From CAWAXW01 sp963786155 (GTDB taxonomy: Bacteria > Actinomycetota > CADDZG01 > WHSQ01), in NCBI GenBank assembly GCA_963786155.1, contig CAWAXW010000006.1:1178001-1242000 (forward strand): 64,000 nt of DNA. The letters are read 5' to 3'. Positions 60,768 through 64,000 of the stretch are shown here, one piece after another. The position numbers were made by a program, and so were the translations under genes. The number at the start of each line of letters is the position of its first letter. Position 1 is the stretch's first letter. Below the pieces are notes generated by a model that was not told the origin of the DNA, did not search any database, and worked only from the letters and a program-made list of their open reading frames with translations.

Positions 60768-62060
60768 ATGCTCGAACTGATCGACGGCAGGGACCAGATG
60801 GCGCCCGTGCACATCTCGCGCCCGAAGGTGCTGAGCGCAGGGGGCAACCTCGAGGCCGACGTGCGCGGGCTCGTGGATCACGTGAGGATGCGGGGCGACG
60901 AAGCCCTCCTTGAACTGACCGAGCGCTTCGACGGGGTTGCACTAGCGGCAGATCGCATCAGGGTGGACCCTGCCGAGATCGACAAGGCTCGCAAGCTGGT
61001 CCCACCCGAGCTCGTCGATGCCCTCGAAGTCATGTCCGAGCGCCTCCGCTCGACGTGCGAGCGCCAGGCCCCCTCCTCGTGGATGGAGGAGTCGGTAGAC
61101 GAGGTCGTCGGCGAGATAGTCCGACCCCTTCGGCGAGTCGGCATCTATGTACCGGGAGGAAGGGCGGCCTATCCCTCGAGCGTGATCATGGCCGTGGTCC
61201 CGGCCCGGGTGGCGGGAGTCGAAGGGATCGCACTGTGCTCACCTCCCGATCGCGGGGGCGAGGTGTCTGAGGCCGTCCTGGCGGCGTGTGCGATCGCGGG
61301 GGTAGACGAGGTCTATCGGATGGGAGGCGCACAGGCGATCGCGGCCTTCGCCTACGGCACAGAGACGGTCAGACCGGTGGACAAAGTGGTGGGCCCCGGC
61401 AACGCCTTCGTGACGTTGGCCAAGCGAGCCGTCGCGGGATGGATCGGGACAGATTCCGAGGCCGGACCGACCGAGATCGCCGTGATCGCAGATGGGAGCG
61501 CGGCCCCCGACGTGCTGGCCGCAGACATCATCGCCCAGGCCGAGCACGGCCCGCACGGGACGCACGCTCTCATCACGTGGGTGCCCGAGCTGATCCAAAG
61601 TGTGAACGCGACCCTGGAGTTCTTGGTCGCATCACACGAGCGTCCCGAAGACGTTGAGAACGCTTTGACCGAGGGGGGCCGGGCGGTGCTCGTGCGCGAT
61701 CTTGAACATGCGATCGACACGGCTAATGCCTTCGCCCCGGAGCACCTCGAATTGATAGTGGCGGGTGCGATGGACGCGCTCGATCGAGTGAGGAACGCCG
61801 GTGCGGTCTTCGTCGGCCGGATGTCGCCGGTGTCGGTGGGGGACTACGTGGCGGGCACGAATCACGTCTTGCCGAGCGGGGGAAGCGCGCGTTGGGCTTC
61901 CGGACTTGGCGTTCAAGATTTCGTGAAGCGGATCTACATCTGCGGGATGGAAGAGAGCGCGTTGACGCGTCTCGCTCCTCACGTCGAGGCGCTGGCCTCT
62001 GCCGAAGGCTTGCACGCCCACGCGCGCGCCGTCCGGGTTCGCCTCGACGGGAAGGCGTGA
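60768..62060 (+). CDS. hisD: Histidinol dehydrogenase
   Basis: 430 residues from ATG 60768. VGIYVPGGRAAYPSSVIMAVVPARVAGV, GGAQAIAAFAYGTETV, VVGPGNAFVTLAKR, GPTEIAVIAD, and zinc ligands in IIAQAEHGPHGTHALI and EHLELIV. It oxidises histidinol to histidine (last steps of the pathway). First gene of the his group, 17 nt after the zinc-ribbon gene. Confidence 0.96.
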   Translation: MLELIDGRDQMAPVHISRPKVLSAGGNLEADVRGLVDHVRMRGDEALLELTERFDGVALAADRIRVDPAEIDKARKLVPPELVDALEVMSERLRSTCERQAPSSWMEESVDEVVGEIVRPLRRVGIYVPGGRAAYPSSVIMAVVPARVAGVEGIALCSPPDRGGEVSEAVLAACAIAGVDEVYRMGGAQAIAAFAYGTETVRPVDKVVGPGNAFVTLAKRAVAGWIGTDSEAGPTEIAVIADGSAAPDVLAADIIAQAEHGPHGTHALITWVPELIQSVNATLEFLVASHERPEDVENALTEGGRAVLVRDLEHAIDTANAFAPEHLELIVAGAMDALDRVRNAGAVFVGRMSPVSVGDYVAGTNHVLPSGGSARWASGLGVQDFVKRIYICGMEESALTRLAPHVEALASAEGLHAHARAVRVRLDGKA

Positions 62061-62065
62061 AAGCT

Positions 62066-63170
62066 ATGGAGCGGCCGCCGCTCGAGATCCGGGACGACTT
62101 GCTGGAGGTGTCGCCATACGAGTCGCCACAGCTTCCGGCGCGTTTTCGCATGAACACGAACGAATCTCCGTATCCGCCTCCTCAGCCGGTTCTGGATGCC
62201 GCTATCGGGGCATTGCGGGCTCTGGAGCTCAATCGCTATCCCGAGCACGATGCCTCGGAACTGGTGAATGCGGTCGCCGGGCACGCAGGCTGGTCTCCCG
62301 AGTCGACCTGGCTTGCCAACGGCAGCAACGAGGTGTTCCTGCACCTGTTCCTCGCGTTCGGGGGGCCGGGCCGGCGAGCCCTGACCTTCGAGCCGTCGTA
62401 CTCGTTGCATCGCCTCATCCCCCAGATGACCGGGACGGAGGTCGTCTCGGCTCCGCCGCGATGAGAGCTTTTCGGTCGACCCCGACGCAGCCGTGGCCGC
62501 GATCCAACGGGAGCGCCCGCACATCACGATCGTGTGCAGCCCGAACAATCCCAGCGGCAACGTGACTCGGTCGGAAGTAGTCACGAAGCTCGCCGACGCG
62601 ACGGACGGGATCATCGTCGTGGACGAGGCCTACATCGAGTTCGCCGGCGATCCCAAGGGCAACATCCGCGCGTTGCGAGACCACTCGAACCTTGTCGTGA
62701 CGAGGACGCTGTCGAAGGCTTGGCGGCTGGCCGGAGCCCGCTTGGGCTACCTTCTGGGTCCCGGCTGGCTGATCGACGGCTTGGCCCGCGTCCGGCTTCC
62801 CTACAACCTCTCCTCTCTCACTCAAGCCGTCGCGCTCGCCTCGATCGCGCACGCAGACGAGACGCTCGGCCGGATCGGATCGATCGTGACCGAGCGCGAC
62901 CGGATCATCGAAGCTCTCGACAAGCTCGGCGTGGAGACGTTCCCTTCGGATGCGAACTTCGTCCTCTTCCGCGTCCCCGATGCGGCCTCGGTGTGGCAGG
63001 GTCTGCTGGATCGCGACGTGTTGATCCGTAATTACGCAACGCAAGACGGACTTGCGAACTGCCTTCGAGTTACGGCGGGCACGCCGGAGGAAACAGAAGC
63101 GTTCCTCGGCGCGATCGAGGAGGTACTCGGGGCGGGCTCGGCCGGACCGAAGAAGGAAGTGGCATCGTGA
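62066..63170 (+). CDS. hisC: Histidinol-phosphate aminotransferase, frame broken near 62455
   Basis: ATG 62066, 5 nt after hisD. The first part carries RFRMNTNESPYPPPQPVLDAA and NRYPEHDASELVNAVAGHAG, with TWLANGSNEVFLHLFLAFGG and FEPSYSLHRLI. As read it stops at 62464; removing one base at about 62451-62456 gives ESFSVDPDAAVAAIQRERPHITIVCSPNNPSGN, the PLP-lysine motif TRTLSKAWRLAGARLGY, and the rest to 63170, about 367 residues. Class I/II PLP aminotransferase making histidinol phosphate. Confidence 0.92.
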
Positions 63171-63754
63171 GCAGGCGCGCCACCGTCGACAGATCCACAA
63201 CCGAGACCAAGGTCCGCGTCGAGCTCGATCTCGATGGGGGAGAGGTCAAGGTGTCGACCGGCGTCCCCTTCTTCGACCACATGCTGGATCAGCTCGGTCG
63301 TCACGGCCGCTTAGGTCTCACCATCGAGGCAACGGGCGACCTCGAGATCGACGCACACCACACCGTCGAGGACGTCGGCATAGTCCTGGGCGAGGCCCTG
63401 GCCGAGGCGCTGGGGGACAAGCGTGGCATCCGCCGCTATGGGGACGCGCTGGTTCCCATGGAGGAATCCCTCGCGCAGGCAGCTCTGGACATCTCCGGGC
63501 GACCCCTGCTCGTGTACGAAGCCGACCTCGCGGTCGAGGCGATCGGGCAGTTCGACGTTGGGCTCGCGCGAAGAGTTCTTTCAGGCCTTGTGCCGCAGCG
63601 CCGGACTGACGCTGCACGTCACCTTGCAACGGAACCGTGACCCCCACCACGGCGTCGAGGCCATCTTCAAAGCCGTCGCCCGCGCTCTGGGTCAAGCCGT
63701 GGAGCTGGATCCCCGCGGCGGGGACTCGTGCCGTCGACGAAGGGCGTGCTGTGA
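63167..63754 (+). CDS. hisB: Imidazoleglycerol-phosphate dehydratase, two compensating frame breaks
   Basis: GTG 63167 overlaps hisC. TKVRVELDLDGGEVKVSTGVPFFDHMLDQLGRHG, and metal-binding IDAHHTVEDVGIVLGEAL, then ISGRPLLVYEADL. After FDVGLA one base is extra (about 63570) and the normal end EEFFQALCRSAGLTLHVTLQ...DPHHGVEAIFKAVARALGQAVELDP lies in another frame; a missing base near 63727 restores SVPSTKGVL and TGA 63752-63754. Repaired length is 195 residues, normal for monofunctional HisB. As read the protein stops at 63640. Confidence 0.9.
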
Positions 63755-64000
63755 AAGTCGCGCGTGCTCGATCACGGGATGGGCAACCTGCGCAGCGTGG
63801 CCAAAGCCCTCGAGGCGGCCGGCGCGACGCGTGGATGTGACCAGCGACGCCGCGGCCATCGAGTCGGCCGACGGCCTCTGTATCCCGGGACAGGGGATCT
63901 TCGGACGCTGCATGAACAACCTGACGGAAGCCGGCATGGATGAGGTAGTCGGTTCGTGGATCGCGAGCGAGCGGCCGTTCCTCGGGATCTGCCTCGGCAT
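63751..64000 (+). CDS. hisH: Imidazole glycerol phosphate synthase glutaminase subunit, N-terminal part, two frame breaks
   Basis: GTG 63751 (GTGA overlap with hisB). Removing one base near 63762 gives VKVAVLDHGMGNLRSVAKALEAAGAT; removing another near 63831 continues VDVTSDAAAIESADGLCIPGQGIFGRCMNNL...ERPFLGICLG, the HisH glutaminase N-terminus up to the window end, just before the nucleophile Cys loop is complete. HisH supplies ammonia from glutamine to HisF. Truncated by the window border. Confidence 0.8.

Noticed and set aside
62464..62493. Split hisC as a true pseudogene, or programmed frameshifting
   Set aside because: Motifs on both sides are intact, there is no slippery site with stimulator, and neighbouring hisB and hisH have similar one-base breaks; assembly error is simpler.
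1..64000. tRNA, rRNA, CRISPR arrays, insertion sequences, prophage
   Set aside because: Reading both strands gave no GTTCGAATCC-type T-loops in acceptor-stem context, no regularly spaced repeats, and no transposase or phage genes.

Overview
The window is a high-GC chromosomal segment from an actinobacterium-like organism, probably an uncultured, deep-branching Actinomycetota. The evidence is the cell-division set (FtsZ, SepF, YggT and DivIVA/Wag31, with no FtsA in the cluster), many GTG/TTG starts, 4-base stop/start overlaps, an actinobacterial-type LexA box (TCGAAC-N4-GTTCGA), DUF3040 and DUF6504 genes, and the conserved order ftsZ-pgeF-yggS-sepF-yggT-divIVA-ileS-dksA-lspA-rluD-dnaE-his. I see no tRNA, rRNA, CRISPR array, insertion sequence or phage gene. 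The exact class cannot be fixed by eye.

Layout. 1-4.6 kb: end of a PH-domain protein, a secreted orphan, then a plus-strand run of a membrane protein, thiE, a Ca2+/H+ antiporter, an amidohydrolase and a DUF59 Fe-S assembly factor. 4.6-9.5 kb: an envelope-lipid-like module made of a PAP2-kinase fusion, an orphan osmoprotectant-binding lipoprotein and a YbhN/MprF-type flippase (minus strand), with a second PAP2 phosphatase divergent. 9.5-20.6 kb: thrC, an NTF2-like protein, a LexA-controlled DUF6504-dnaE2 operon, two secreted proteins (one with LVIVD repeats), an aldo/keto reductase, dinB, DUF3040 and a MerR regulator. 20.6-25.1 kb: a minus-strand moxR-DUF58-transglutaminase operon. 25.4-31.5 kb: a complete peptide-type ABC importer in the order C-A-B-D-F. 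31.5-33.2 kb: an RlpA-like protein and an HNH nuclease.

33.2-47.8 kb is the dcw cluster: mraZ, a 45-residue membrane microprotein, rsmH, ftsL, ftsI, murE, mraY, murD, ftsW, murG, murC, murB, ftsQ, ftsZ. It starts at a promoter followed by three MraZ-type GTGG boxes; ftsZ has its own promoter with palindromes and a terminator behind it. murF is absent from its usual place between murE and mraY. 47.8-56.9 kb continues with pgeF, yggS, sepF, yggT, divIVA, two small membrane proteins, ileS (minus strand), a DksA-type zinc-finger protein with a histone-H1-like Lys/Ala/Pro tail, lspA and rluD. 57-64 kb: the replicative polymerase dnaE, a zinc-ribbon protein and hisD-hisC-hisB-hisH, the last cut by the window end.

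A dominant technical feature is the number of single-base reading-frame breaks in genes that are otherwise intact: PAP2-kinase, dinB, DUF58, moxR, dppF, rsmH, dksA, hisC, hisB (two) and hisH (two), and possibly the 5' end of the flippase gene. In each case the rest of the family sequence continues in another frame after one base is added or removed. Several genes are normally essential, so consensus errors are more likely than decay. I annotate these genes across the break.
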